From the NCBI GenBank assembly GCA_011763485.2, contig JAANSK020269825.1, positions 1 to 21,304 of the forward strand: a stretch of 21,304 nucleotides of DNA. The letters are read 5' to 3'. The notes beneath the pieces were generated by a model that was not told where the DNA came from, did not search any database, and worked only from the letters and a program-made list of their open reading frames with translations. Shown here one piece after another: positions 1 through 11,149 of the stretch (position 1 is the first letter of the stretch; each line of letters opens with the position of its first letter). The stretch comes from Isoetes engelmannii (lineage: Eukaryota; Streptophyta; Lycopodiopsida; Isoetales; Isoetaceae). A program made the translations under genes and the position numbers.

Positions 1-748
1 TTAGGGTTTTTCTGGATGAATTTTGGCAGCATCTGGGCCCACATAGGCTAACTCGACCCTTGGGAGTCGGGGGAAACAGTTGGATCTCATTTCCACTTCA
101 CCATTAGGTCCGTTGTCTGGTGCTCAATCACATCATAACATCTACAGCCAGGTGGGCTTTATGCACAAGCCGCATTTATTGGGATTTACGGGGTTCTAGC
201 GAGGCGCATCTACTACAATTCTAGTGGCTCTTTTAGGTCTCTAACCTCCCTTAACTCCACAAGCATAAGAGGTACAACAAGAACTACCATTAGTCCATTC
301 ATAACCTCAACTGCTCAACAACATGGAAACTAATCATCTATCTAAGCAACCAAGGGTCAGTTCCTATCTAGAAAGTCAAGCTAACTAGCCTACTAACGGA
401 TATCCTCGCTAGAACCGTTAGCTAGAAGGGCCTTCATCTTCTTGGTGAATATGGCTGCTCCTCCTCCTTCTCCAAACTCCCCCAAATTGATTTGAGGCAA
501 ATTGGGATGAAGCCTTGATTAGGTCTATTTGGCAAGTAACTCTTCAACAATCGATTTGGGCCAAGTGTCAGCTAAATTAGTTATTATCAACTAATTTAGT
601 ATTCTAACCTTTTTTTAATGTAATTAAATTAGGTTAAGCCCTAAATTCGAATAAGGGTTTAGGGTTAGATTTCCCCCTTAATTATTAATGAATTAATATA
701 GGTAATGTTAATATAATGTAAGTTAATGTAGTGTACCCCAAAGGGTAT
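1..748. other. Intergenic DNA, no gene seen
   Basis: No open frame of note lies here on either strand. The left part is of mixed composition. From about 590 it becomes strongly AT-rich, with repeated TAATGT/TTAATA words at 680-735. Telomere-like TTTAGGG words occur near position 1 and at 654-666, too few to be a telomere tract. The one clear structure is the hairpin listed separately at 572-599. Confidence 0.5.
572..599. repeat. Perfect 11-bp inverted repeat
   Basis: CTAAATTAGTT at 572-582 is the exact reverse complement of AACTAATTTAG at 589-599, with a 6-base loop between. In AT-rich DNA such a stem can arise by chance or be the relic of a small foldback element. No function is shown. Confidence 0.6.
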
Positions 749-859
749 GGTGACGTCTCGTGACTTGCCGTGTATTATACATTACTTGTATCTATACAAG
801 GCATATAATAGATGGGAACGTCACATCGGCTCGGCCTCGGCCTTCAGCCGAGGCCTCGA
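749..859. repeat. Cluster of short palindromes
   Basis: Three nested or adjacent inverted repeats are packed into about 110 bp. TGACGT near 750 is mirrored by ACGTCA near 817. CTTGTAT/ATACAAG form a 7-bp stem around 785-800. GGCCTCGGC (833-841) pairs perfectly with GCCGAGGCC (847-855) across a 5-base loop. The TGACGT cores resemble plant bZIP binding sites, but no gene nearby makes that meaningful. The patch could equally be the end of a decayed mobile element. Confidence 0.45.
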
Positions 860-884
860 TTTGGTTTGGACACCCACTACCAGT

Positions 885-1525
885 GAGCAGCTTACTCATA
901 CCTACTATTAGTTTTAAAGTATTACAGAAGCCTACATATATCTACTATCGTGCACACCCATATATGCATACATTCATTGTTGCTGCCTTTTTTTCTTTTT
1001 GCTTTACTTACACCTGCTACTGTGCACACTTAATCTAAAGTATCATTCATGAGAATTCCAAAGTATCACCTATGAGGCACTTACTAACAACTACTACACT
1101 TCAAAAAACACTAATTCTAAAGCATCATCCATGAAAAGCTTACTCACTCCTACTACCCATGTTACTCAACATCCATTGCTCAACTCATGAGGGAGCTTAT
1201 TCACGCCTATTACCAATTCCAAAGATTACCCATGAGGAACGTACACACTTACTAATAATTCCAAAGTATCAGAGTTTACTCGCATTTACTACACTCCAGA
1301 ACACACTGTAAAGCATCACCCATGAAAAGCTTACTGACACCTACTACCAATTGTTACCGCCAATTTCAAAGTATCACCCATTATGAGCTTACTCATATCT
1401 GCTACCAATTCCAAATATAGCCATGAGGGGCTTACTCACATCTATTAGCAACACCCACTACCAATTCCAACGTATCACCCATGAGTAGCTTACTCACACC
1501 TGGTACCCTTACCAAAGTATTGCCT
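885..1525 (+). repeat. Degenerate minisatellite, unit about 45-60 bp
   Basis: The same two words recur about a dozen times in variable form: one like CCAAAGTATCACCCATGAG, and shortly after it one like GCTTACTCACACCTACTACC. Unit length drifts through small gaps. There is a hint of a higher-order period: the stretch starting at 1092 returns at 1287 with about nine in ten bases matching, a spacing of some 190-195 bp. No coding sense was found in it. Confidence 0.75.
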
Positions 1526-1526
1526 A

Positions 1527-1775
1527 TTTTGAAAAGTTTCTATTCTTGGAGTGAGGTGGTTAACCATGAGCATCTAGAACATCCTTAAACATTCTATTTT
1601 GACTGTTTGTAAAGTGTTAAAAAACTTTCTACTTTTAGGCTGAGGTTCTTACCCATGACTCATGAGCAACTGAAACATTTAGGACATCCCAAAACATTTT
1701 ATTTTGGTTGTTTGCAAAAATTTAAAATTTTGGTTGAAAAGTTTCTATTTTTGGATGGAGGCATTTATCCACGGC
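1527..1775 (+). repeat. Second tandem array, unit about 105 bp, 2-3 copies
   Basis: The motif TGAAAAGTTTCTATT followed by TTGGA-TGAGG, an ACCCATGAGCA-like stretch, AACATTCTATTTTGACTGTTTG and a short A/T tail appears near 1530, again near 1620, and starts a third time near 1736. It directly adjoins the minisatellite on its left and shares its CATGAG words, so the two arrays may descend from one element. Confidence 0.6.
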
Positions 1776-1836
1776 CAAGAGTGCGCCATGTGGTGACAAC
1801 CTAACCTTTGATAGGTGTGGGAGACACACAGATATG

Positions 1837-1979
1837 GGTTGAAAGAAAGGAGGAGGGCATGGGATTGCATCACGAGATGTGTAAGGCAGTGTGTTAGGTG
1901 CAGGGACAGACCTGGGTTCGAATCCCCCACAACATAAAATTTTGGATAGAGGTTGAAAGAAAGGAGAAGGGCATGGGAT
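1837..1979 (+). mobile_element. tRNA-like SINE head with B box, between direct repeats
   Basis: GGTTCGAATCC at 1915-1925 is a perfect match to the RNA polymerase III B box. About 32 bases upstream, AAGGCAGTGTG near 1883 is a plausible but degenerate A box, at the spacing seen in tRNA genes. The sequence does not fold into a full tRNA, so a tRNA-derived SINE relic is more likely than a tRNA gene. A 29-bp segment at 1837-1865 returns at 1951-1979 with one mismatch. This may be a local duplication of the element or flanking repeats. No poly(A) end was found. Confidence 0.4.
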
Positions 1980-2039
1980 CGTGCCACATGGCATGTGAGG
2001 ATGTGAGGTGGAGTGGCATTCGTTACTCACGAGACATTT

Positions 2040-2525
2040 CTTTATAATAATAGAAGATAAAACTTGTGGAGTTTGAAAGTGTTAAAAGTTATTATTTATT
2101 TAAGAGAATTTGGTTAATTTCTAAAACAACAAAATACAAGTTATAACAAGGTGCTCTCGCACATTGCGTTGCCCTCGTGAAATTCTTACATAAGGCGCTT
2201 GCAAAGGCATGGCTCAAAGTCTGCCTAGGCTGCTCTGTTAAAACCTAATTAAGATATGAGCTTCCACCTGGTGTACATGGTGAAGGTTCAAGTAGATGTC
2301 TGGTGGAAGAAGCTCGACCTTTTGACCATCCTCGAGAAGATTCAAGACCTTTGCATTCAATAAGTTTCCTCAGCATTCAGTCCGGATCCCTGATCTATGA
2401 AACTCCAGAAATGCGCTTCCGGTATCAAAGTTTCCGAATGGAAGCTACTTGCGGGGTTCAGACAAAGAAAAATGCAAAAGAAGCAAGGCAGGAAACAAAC
2501 CAAAAGACATATATACAAAGCGAAA
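2040..2525. other. Intergenic DNA with one unrecognised open frame
   Basis: The plus strand has an 83-codon open frame at 2303-2554 rich in Arg, Ser and Phe. I do not recognise it. Its last codons run into the poly(T) of the retroposon that starts at 2540, so as it stands it cannot be a conserved protein end. It could be a fragment of an exon cut by that insertion, but no splice sites or family motif support this. Confidence 0.25.
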
Positions 2526-4174
2526 ATAAGAAACTTATGTTTTTTTTTAATTGAAGGCGTACTGTATTATATTAAAAAGATTTAATACAACCAGCAAATG
2601 GATCAGTAATCTTGAATCCCTTCAACCTTCTCTATAAAAGATACTACAGGAAAAGAGTTTCAATTTCCTGATCCTATAGATACAGATTAACAGAGATATA
2701 ATAAACAAGAACCCTCCAGTCGAATGGGAGCAGAGCTTTTGTCGAATCTGCTTCATCTGCATCTTGACCTTTAAGTCAAATAGAAAAAAATGTTTCCCCT
2801 TAATAAAAAGGGGCCCTTAGATTGAAAGAAGTGTCACCAGCTTAGAGTCTTAGCCATCCACGAAATTCAACAGAAGAGGGATCATAAGTCACGAAGAAAG
2901 AGAAAAGGATTCACCATTAAACCTCTCCTGAAAGATGTCAAATTCCAACTCCGTCTTGGTCCATCTGCATCTAGCGATCCCAGGGCTTGTCACCTATGCA
3001 AGCCAAGAATAAGGAACTCTAGAGTCTCCCGCCAGCTAGAGTCCTTTACCTCTTAAGCCTCTTTAACGTTTTTGAACCATGACATCATAAGCTTCCCCTC
3101 GCTTGGAAAAGGGATCACAGGCCCTGCTAAAAGTACTACAAACTGCCATGAGGTCTTCTACAAAAATACGATCCTATCCTAAAGGACGAAGAACCGTTTA
3201 CAACTAGTTTCTTAGCAAAATACATTTACCTCACTGTTACAATGAATTAAGGAACAAGAAAAATCAAAGAGCAAGATCAACACATTCTTGTTTCTCCATC
3301 TGCACAATACTATAAAGGGCCACCATCTTTTCCTCCCCCACCTGTTTCCCAATAATGACCTGCTAACCGTCTCAAACCAACCCAAAATATTCTCTAGCAG
3401 GGATCATCATGATAATCCAGTTATCGGTTGTCAGCCTTAAAGAACGCCACCGATAGATAATCTGGCAAGGATAGGCCGTACTTAGAGGTGATCTCCTTCT
3501 CTTCTTGTACATTAGAGTACTAAAGTATGCCTATAGCTCATTCATTGATAGATCTTGAATCAAATTTCAAAGGAAAGGTGAGAATCAGTAAGAACCTTAC
3601 AAGAATGCTTCCTCCAGTTGGTATTACAAGGAAAACCTTCTCATTCCAAGCATTACACCCCAAGCCTTAAAGCTCCCCTCAGTAGAATATTATGGTGTGA
3701 ATCTGTTGTACTAGAGAGAAGTCTTTCTATCTTCACAAGCATGGAGTACTACAAAGACAAATTGTTCTTTGAATATAAAGAATCAATCTTAAAACATAAC
3801 TCCCTTGACTGGAAACATCATAGCTGCAGCAGAAACTAGTAGCAGATATCCAAGAAATCCCAAAAGCCACCGACACATAAGCCTGGTTAGATCTAGAAAA
3901 GATCTTGAAGAATGGGCTGAATGAACATGGCTCATAGAGAAATCTTGAAGAAAAGCTCAGAGGAGCAAAGGATAACCGGCAGGGTCTTCTAGCAAATCGC
4001 CAGATCCACACACCACCATTAGGTTTTGGCTCCCATGGCCTTCTAGCAGCACCAAGAAATCAGAAAAATCCAAGCTTTTCGACGGTGACCGCCTCCCCAT
4101 TTTCCAAGAAGAATGGCGCTGGCACGGCCGCCCACCGTCGCCCCCCCACCGCCCAATTTCATAAAAAGCTTATG
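2526..4174 (-). mobile_element. Poly(A)-tailed retroposon A, about 1.6 kb, diverged TSD
   Basis: A T run at 2540-2548 is the poly(A) tail of an element on the minus strand. The 14 bases just before it, ATAAGAAACTTATG (2526-2539), match ATAAAAAGCTTATG (4161-4174) at 12 of 14 positions, both differences being transitions. This is what an aged target-site duplication looks like. Between them lies about 1,620 bp whose minus-strand 5' end (4080-4160) is markedly GC-rich and the rest AT-rich. No reverse transcriptase or other domain was recognised; minus-strand frames at 3733-4011 and 4043-4288 have no known match. The layout is like that of retroposon B at 14003-15154. A non-autonomous retroposon or a truncated LINE are the main readings. 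Confidence 0.5.
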
Positions 4175-4615
4175 AATCCAACCATTCCAGACAACTAATT
4201 CGGTAGCAGCCATGCAAGTCGTTCCATGCAAACTCTCACTCTCCATCATATTCGCCATAACTCCTTTTAGCATCAATTGCAGAAACAAAATCTTTTTATT
4301 TTGCTACTATATATGGACCATTGAGCATATTTTGTACAAATTCTATCCTCTCCACGAATCTGGACCTTCTGTTTCGGATATTTAGCGTATATTCCTGTTT
4401 CCTCATTAACCTCCTCTAGGGATTGCCCTTGGGGCAACCAAAAAAAAAAAAAAAACAATAATAAATAAATAAATAAATCATGGAAAAGAAAGATGTTTGC
4501 CCTCTGGTGTTGGCAATTGTATAGGAGAGGAGCTTTCTTAGAGCTCCAGATAGATCAGAACAAGGATTGCTGCAAAAGGATGGGATTATAGCTTGCTATT
4601 CCATTGATCGCCAGT
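4175..4615 (+). promoter_or_regulatory. ARP2 5' region, with possible upstream ORFs
   Basis: This is all the DNA between retroposon A and the ARP2 start codon. A CTATATAT word near 4305 could serve as a TATA element. A run of 15-17 A at about 4440-4455 leads into an AAAT microsatellite ending at 4479. If transcription starts upstream of 4480, the leader holds two small open frames: 14 codons plus stop at 4480-4524, and ATG-GGA-TTA-TAG at 4580-4591. The second is in frame with ARP2 and stops 24 bases before its ATG, which fixes 4616 as the first usable in-frame start. The transcription start is not determined. Confidence 0.4.
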
Positions 4616-7600
4616 ATGGCTCGGAATGTCGTCGTTTGCGACAATGGCACAGGGGTGCGGAATTTCCTTGTTTCATTTTCCCTCTAGAAGCATACTTCCC
4701 ATTTCTGAGCTTAAATGGCTGTAAAAGAAGTACATTCTGCATTTCATAATCATTCCTCTTCAGGAAATATCAAAATGCTTGTTGAAGTTTATAGTGGAGG
4801 TGTTGGATGATCTTTGTTGCTATTAAATTATGCAGTTTGTCAAGTGTGGCTTTGCTGGAGAAAATTTTCCGACAGCAGTATTTCCATGTATGGTAGGGAG
4901 GCCAATGCTAAGATACGAAGAAGCACTTAGTGAACAAGAATTAAAGGTGCGCTGTTTCACCAAATAGAATCCTTGCATCGTAGTTGCTATTTCTGATTAA
5001 GTAATAGTACTAAATACTGTTTTGTTTTTCTTGAATGTTTTCATTTGTGTCAACTGGCAAGCATATTCTGATTCGTTATATTGACACTGAAAATCATATT
5101 GGAGAGATGATGTATGATAGCAATCTAAGAAAATGCACCGAGTGAAAACGAATGGATGAGTTACTTAAAAAAATAAGCTGAATTATGAGGATGTTTCTTG
5201 GTCCCTTAAAAAGATAACACAAGAGACATGGCATCAGTCTCATAAAACAAATGAAAATCCACAATTTTTTCTGTTTTGGATTGAAGTTCTGAAGGCAGGT
5301 CTCTGATCTAGTATTTGGAATCTCAATGTTTATATAGAGCTTTGTAGCATGTTATGCATGAAGTTTGTTGATCATCTTTTCTTATTTGCGTTTACAGCAT
5401 TTACTTTTGGCAACATCAAGTTTACAATTTGTTGAATTTGCTAGGACATTGTTGTTGGTGATGCATGCGTAGAACTTCGCCACCAGCTTGAGGTCTCCTA
5501 TCCTGTGAGCAATGGAATTGTACAAAGTTGGGAAGATATGATTCATGTTTGGGATCATGCATTTTTCGAAGTGCTCAAAGTAAGTTGGAAATAAGTTGTT
5601 GTTATATTTGCAGTTCTATATGGTGTGTAGTTTAAAGGAGCTTTTGTACAATGGCAAAATAAAGGCCAAAACAAGAGCATTTCTTCTCCATTTTTATTTC
5701 TAGACTAATGTGCTTTCATGAGTTACACAGGTAGATCCATCAGAGTGTAAAATCCTTCTTACGGACCCACCTCTTAATCCAACAAGGAACCGTGAACGGA
5801 TGGTAAGTGTTTGTCTTAGACATTTTAGCATTTAATCTGTTGAGATGGAATTATGAGATTTGCAAGCCACGGCAATGTATTCTGTCTGAAACCTTGTCCC
5901 TCTATGGTTTTCTTAAATATATGGTGTGTTAATGTAATTGATTCAGAGACCTCTTAATTCTATTGTTTTTCAACAAACTGTTATCTTTAGGTGCAAACAA
6001 TGTTTGAGAAGTATAATTTCGCAGGGGTCTATATTCAAATACAAGCCGTGCTTACATTATATGCTCAAGGTACGTCTCTTTCATTTAAAAAGCCTATGGA
6101 GTTTATCCTGGTCATGCTTGAATATCTGTTGGCAGGAAAAAGATTGACTTTCTTCTACGGCAGGTCTTTTGACAGGATTGGTCGTCGACTCTGGAGATGG
6201 AGTTACTCACATTGTATGCTGTTTCCTCTGTTCCATTAAGGCATATGATTGCATCTGCATCTATTGTCAGATTTTGGATGTCAATGAAATAGCTTGCATG
6301 ATAGTCAGGAACAAAGTATTTACACATCAGAGGCCAAGAAATTACATATCCATTCTCTTACAGCTTGTGCATTTTAGCTGCTGGTACATAAAAGAGCTTG
6401 TTTTCCATCTATACTCCAATATAACGTTTTGTTCATGTGCCTTCAAACACGATGATTCTAAACTAGGAGGAATGGTAAATATCATTAATCTTCGTATACT
6501 TTAGGCTAGTCAATGTCTTCTGCTTGAAACATTCAGCAGCGGGCATTTGGAGGCTATTAGGAAGAACACAAGAGTGAAATATATTGTGAACATTCATGAA
6601 GGCATTTGGTCCATGATGTGGACAGACAGATCATGATAACCAAACACCGTCACAGTCAATGTAACACATTTGGCATCAGCTTTTCCATTAATTTGGGAAG
6701 TTAGAGCAGTTTGTTACTGACAATATTCCACATTCAATAGTAGTCATAAATCTACGATAGCTTGACTATTTCAGGTGCCCGTAGTAGATGGCTATTCATT
6801 TCCGCATCTTACGAAACGAATGAATATAGCAGGACGCCATATTACATCCTATCTTGTGGATCTTCTCTTAAGGCGGGGGTAAATTCTTATAGCCATTGGC
6901 TTTTTGTACGGATGGCAAATATTTGACCTCCTTTTAATTCGATATCAATGCTGTGGACATTTAGGTATGCATTTAATAGAACAGCTGATTTTGAGACAGT
7001 ACGGGAGATCAAGGAGCAACTCTGTTATGTCAGGTAATATAATGTGGGTTCCGCAATAGAGGAAGCTGTCTGCAGGTGCCATAGATGGATCCATGTTTGT
7101 AACGAAATGTGTATGGCTGCAGAATATCTAGTTCCTTTGTGCATGTGTTTAAATATGTCATTTCTGGTTTTCGACGTAAGTTTGGTCTCAAGCTTGCAAT
7201 GGTCAAACCCTGCCTGAGTTGCTTGACCATGGTAGTGATGCGAATTCATTTCCTGGTGATTATAAGTTTTCCGATGTAATAATTTAGGTTAGTCATGGAT
7301 TTTGAATTAACCAGTGTCTAATTACGCCTTTCTGGGTGCATATATGAAAACAATGTAGGATGCTGAGAATGGTGTTTGTACTTGACAGATATCTGAAATC
7401 TAATATTATTATCTTTTCATTTCTTTTTTCATGCAGTTTTGACTATAAGCGAGAAACGCAACTTGCACTTGAGACGACTATTCTCGTCAAGTCATACACG
7501 GTTAGTGCTACAATCAGTACAATGCTTTGTACATAACCTAAAGATACAAAGATTTATTTGTTAGAAGAGTTTGACAGGATATAAAAAAAGTTCGTAGAAA

Positions 7601-10272
7601 ATCTCTACGGAATCTATTTATAGACAGGACTTTAGAGGGTTATATTAAATGTCATATGGTCCGAGGAACAGGGAAACATCAACCCAGTCTTTTGGATTTT
7701 GTTTCTTGTGGGTGTTAGTACCTTAATGTGAGTTGGAACAGTTGCCAGATGGGAGAATTATCAAAGTTGGAGCAGAACGGTTTCAAGCTCCTGAAGCTCT
7801 GTTTACGCCGGTTTGTCCTTTCTATATGTTTTGGCCTGCTGTCTAAGGGATGACCTTTTTAGCTCCTTCCTAAGATTCTATTTTATTTTTTCTTGCAGGA
7901 TCTGATAGATGTTGAGGGTGAAGGACTATCAGAGCTAGTTTTTAGATGCATACAGGAAATGGATATTGATAACCGCATGATGGTAATCCTGTCACAGACT
8001 CTGTTAGCAACTCTATCATGTGGAATAAACTGTAACGTTTTTTTGTGATTCTTACCAGCTTTATCAGCATATTGTTCTTAGTGGTGGCAGCACGATGTAT
8101 CCTGGCTTACCCAGTAGGTAAGCTACTTGTTACATTTGTCTGTTATCCTCTCTTCTGTTTAAAAATACGAAATTATATTGGCTGTTATTTAGCTCCTAAG
8201 TTCAGGATGTTTATAGTTTGTAATGTTCATAGAGTCTATGAGACCAAATAAATGCAGCAAATCTTCAACATCTAGGAGCATTCTCCCAGTCGAAAGTGCC
8301 AGTTAAATCTAGCAAGAAAGAAAAAATTAACCTTAACTTAATGATAAACCTTATAATTGATTCTGCATCCTATTTCATTTAGTGCAACCCCTTAGAGGGT
8401 CTGGAAAACCTGTGATGCTTTCTAGGTGCCTAGTGGCCCTTTTCTACTTTTGGGGCTGTCCTTTATTAGCCTTTTTTGGCCATTTTGTAAGTGACACACA
8501 AGAAGGCAGGAAGAGGCTCCATCACCTGGCATTCAGATCATCCAAGCATTGGCCAGTTCAGATAAAGAGTAGCTGGTTTTCCCGCACTTGCATAACTGTC
8601 CAACAAAATGGGCTTCTATATAACTATCTCCCACCATTTAAGCATAGTCATGAGGTAAATATAAATAGTCATTATGATTTAGAACACATGTATATGGCAG
8701 ACAGGTAAACCTCTTCGAAAGAATTATCCATAAAAGACAATTCTACAAGGCCAATTTTTTAATATATCTAGAGTTGGTGTTTCCTTCAATGTGTTGGATA
8801 ATTAGATACCCACTTGTAAATAATTCAGGACTGTATTGGGGCAGTTCCGCGTTTCCTCTTATCAGTTTGAGGTTTAAGCTTGTTGGGCCAAGGGCAGGGA
8901 AGGGCATGTGAATAAAGTATCTGCCAAATATGCAACTTAGGGATGGTGGAATCAGAAGAACATTTTATGTTCTTGTTACTGTCCAGCATGTTATGAAATA
9001 AGGTAGTGTCTTTTCAGGGACCCAACCACTTTAAGGCAGCTCATGAACTTTCTAGATCAGCACCAGTGTTGCTGTTGCAGGTCGAAATACAAACTACCAT
9101 CTGCGATTATCATTTTCTTTCATGTTTTGTCACGTGGGTTTGGTCTGAAAGAGATCCGTAGCTGCTTAATGAGATACTACTTCGAAATTTGTAACCAGGT
9201 GATGGTCTTGTGGTACTAATACTTATGAGCTTAGGTGATACATGTCATCAGGTTGAAAGGAAAAGAATATTATTACTGTAAATCCTTGCTTCCTGGGTCA
9301 AAAACCTCCCTTGTTATGGTTTGGCCACGTCTCTTTATGGCTCTCATGGTCACCAAATTCAAATGCATCTATCATGCCCTTTATTTTTTGTTTGAAAGTA
9401 TGATTGCCAATTTCTTTAATATTAAGTACTGATACTTCGTCTTCAGATTGGAGAAGGAAATTCGGGATCTATATCTCAAGGTAGTTCTCAAAGGAAACAA
9501 AGAAGGCTTGAAGGTACGCATGCTTTAAGTTACATTGAACAACCTTTCTTGTTTGTGGGGAGAAAATTGATTTTATTTCTAGGAGTAACTTTCTTGTAGC
9601 ATCCTGATTCCGTAACTATGCTTATAAGCATGAAGATGTAAAAATACTTCCTCAATTATCTTTGGCTTTCCATTTTAGCCTCTTGTTTCCCTTTGTACAC
9701 TCCTCTATTTGTCTATTTATTCTGGTTCCAGCCTCAGTAGGATGCACTGCTTCCTTAGTAGAGCCAGCACATAGAATTTGGAAGAGTAAAAAAGAAGATT
9801 CCTAGTGCTACAGCAGCATTCCACATATAACAATTCTGGAATGAAGTTAAAGTGCTGTCTGAACAGGGAGAGATAAAAACATGAAAGATATATCTGAACA
9901 TGAAGCTAAAACATGTTTCGTTCAACATCGAAATTGATCGCTGTAGAACATGTTGGTGAGATGGACATGTTGCACAATCCATATTTCCCCATATGCTTGT
10001 GGTTTAATTTCAACATGTGAAATTGAATGCTTACAGAAGCTGAAGCTCAGAATTGAGGATCCTCCAAGAAGAAAGCACATGGTTTATTTGGGAGGGGCTG
10101 TTCTGGCAGGAATTATGAAGGTATAATTTCATTTTGTTAAGGTTGTCTTTAATAATAGCAACGGCTTTAAATTACCATATTCTGATTGCAGGATACTCCG
10201 GACTTCTGGATAAGTAGGCAGGAATATGAAGAAGAGGGTTTTGGTTGCCTACGCAAATGTGGACAAGCATAG
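4616..10272 (+). CDS. ARP2: Actin-related protein 2, 15 exons, intact
   Basis: Exons: 4616-4654, 4836-4946, 5445-5579, 5731-5802, 5991-6069, 6164-6213, 6775-6878, 6965-7033, 7437-7500, 7742-7810, 7899-7982, 8059-8117, 9447-9513, 10037-10120, 10192-10272. All introns are GT-AG, and the joined frame has 388 codons plus TAG, matching the roughly 389 residues of plant ARP2. Visible are phosphate loop 1 (DNGTG, 9-13), phosphate loop 2 (DSGDGVTH, 154-161), the adenosine motif ([10 protein letters not shown], 299-308) and the ARP2-type C-terminal stretch [12 protein letters not shown] (343-354). The last is what separates it from conventional actin, which is also shorter (about 377 residues). ARP2 binds ATP and, with ARP3 and five ARPC subunits, forms the complex that nucleates branched actin filaments when activated by SCAR/WAVE. 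In plants it shapes trichomes, pavement cells and tip-growing cells. The start is the first in-frame ATG after a stop at 4589. Confidence 0.97.
8118..9446 (+). other. ARP2 intron 12, longest intron (1,329 bp)
   Basis: The intron splits an arginine codon, with AG|GTAAGC at the donor and TTCAG|A at the acceptor. Most other introns here are 71-561 bp. A 108-codon plus-strand frame at 8382-8708 lies inside it, but it has no recognisable motif and no splice context. I found no poly(A) tail, duplicated ends or inverted repeats that would mark an insertion as the cause of the length. Confidence 0.85.
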
Positions 10273-11149
10273 TTATTTTCTTCATCATTTCACCCTGATA
10301 CATTTGACCTCTCGATAGAAAGATCAAACCATGTTTATGCGATCATAACTTGGTGGGTGTAGACAGTCCAGTTCCAAGTCATTCTAAGGCTTCTTTTGGA
10401 TTTGTAAGGAGCAATTGACAATGGAGACGAGGATCTCGTCTATTGATCTGCAATACCACAACTTCTTATGGCTATGAAAAATCTCTAAATTTTAAAGAGG
10501 TAAGAGGACTAATCTTGCAAAATTGTGATAAAAGATAATGATTAAGCATGACATAAACACAAGTTAAGTGTATCAGCGTGAAGTACGTTACCGTGTATCT
10601 TGCCACTTTATCGAGAGAAATGACGAATTCAATTTGGTAGTATTTCAAGTTCGATAAATAGATGCGCAAGAAAACATGATTCTAGTCCTGCATGACTCTA
10701 GTTGGGGAACTTAAATATCAACCAAATTTACTATTGAATATTTAAAGTTGTGAGAGTTGCATTTTGTGCAAATTTGATGTTATCAAAACATGAAATTCCA
10801 TAATTTTCATTGTTGCAATTGATAATTTTACATGTTTACAATGTTTTATAAATGCCCCAAGTTAAAATCCACAATATATGCCTCGAAAGAGTTTTTTGAA
10901 AATTAATGCTTTCGGTTAAACAATATATATTGTTATTGGCTATGTGAGCATGTTACGTTGGGCTACTAGTTGTTGATCCTTATGGATATTCGTTTCGAAA
11001 GATGTTGGTGCAAGTGGCAATTGCATTTCTCATATACTGGGTTATGTTTTCAAGCTTTATTTGGGACCATTGATTTGTTGGATATTCTATATTTGATGCC
11101 TAATCGAAGGCCACAAGAATTTTGAGATGAAAAATGCCTGCTAGAGGCA
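10273..11149. other. ARP2 3' region and AT-rich spacer
   Basis: The 3' untranslated region must start here, but no strong AATAAA signal follows the stop within a few hundred bases. Plant poly(A) signals are often weak, so the transcript end cannot be placed. The rest is AT-rich DNA without a convincing frame or repeat. Confidence 0.4.

Noticed and set aside
654-666. Telomere or interstitial telomeric repeat
   Set aside because: Only one or two TTTAGGG words occur, which is normal for plant intergenic and promoter DNA.
1915-1925. tRNA gene
   Set aside because: The B box is perfect, but the A box is degenerate and no cloverleaf or acceptor stem could be drawn.
4043-4288. Minus-strand 81-codon gene
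   Set aside because: It spans the GC-rich head of retroposon A and its flank, crossing the insertion boundary, and has no known match.
6169-6504. 111-codon frame starting in ARP2 exon 6
   Set aside because: It reads the exon and runs on into intron 6; the proper donor at 6214 and exon 7 at 6775 restore the ARP2 sequence.
8382-8708. 108-codon frame inside ARP2 intron 12
   Set aside because: No known motif, no splice context, and it lies wholly within a well-supported intron.
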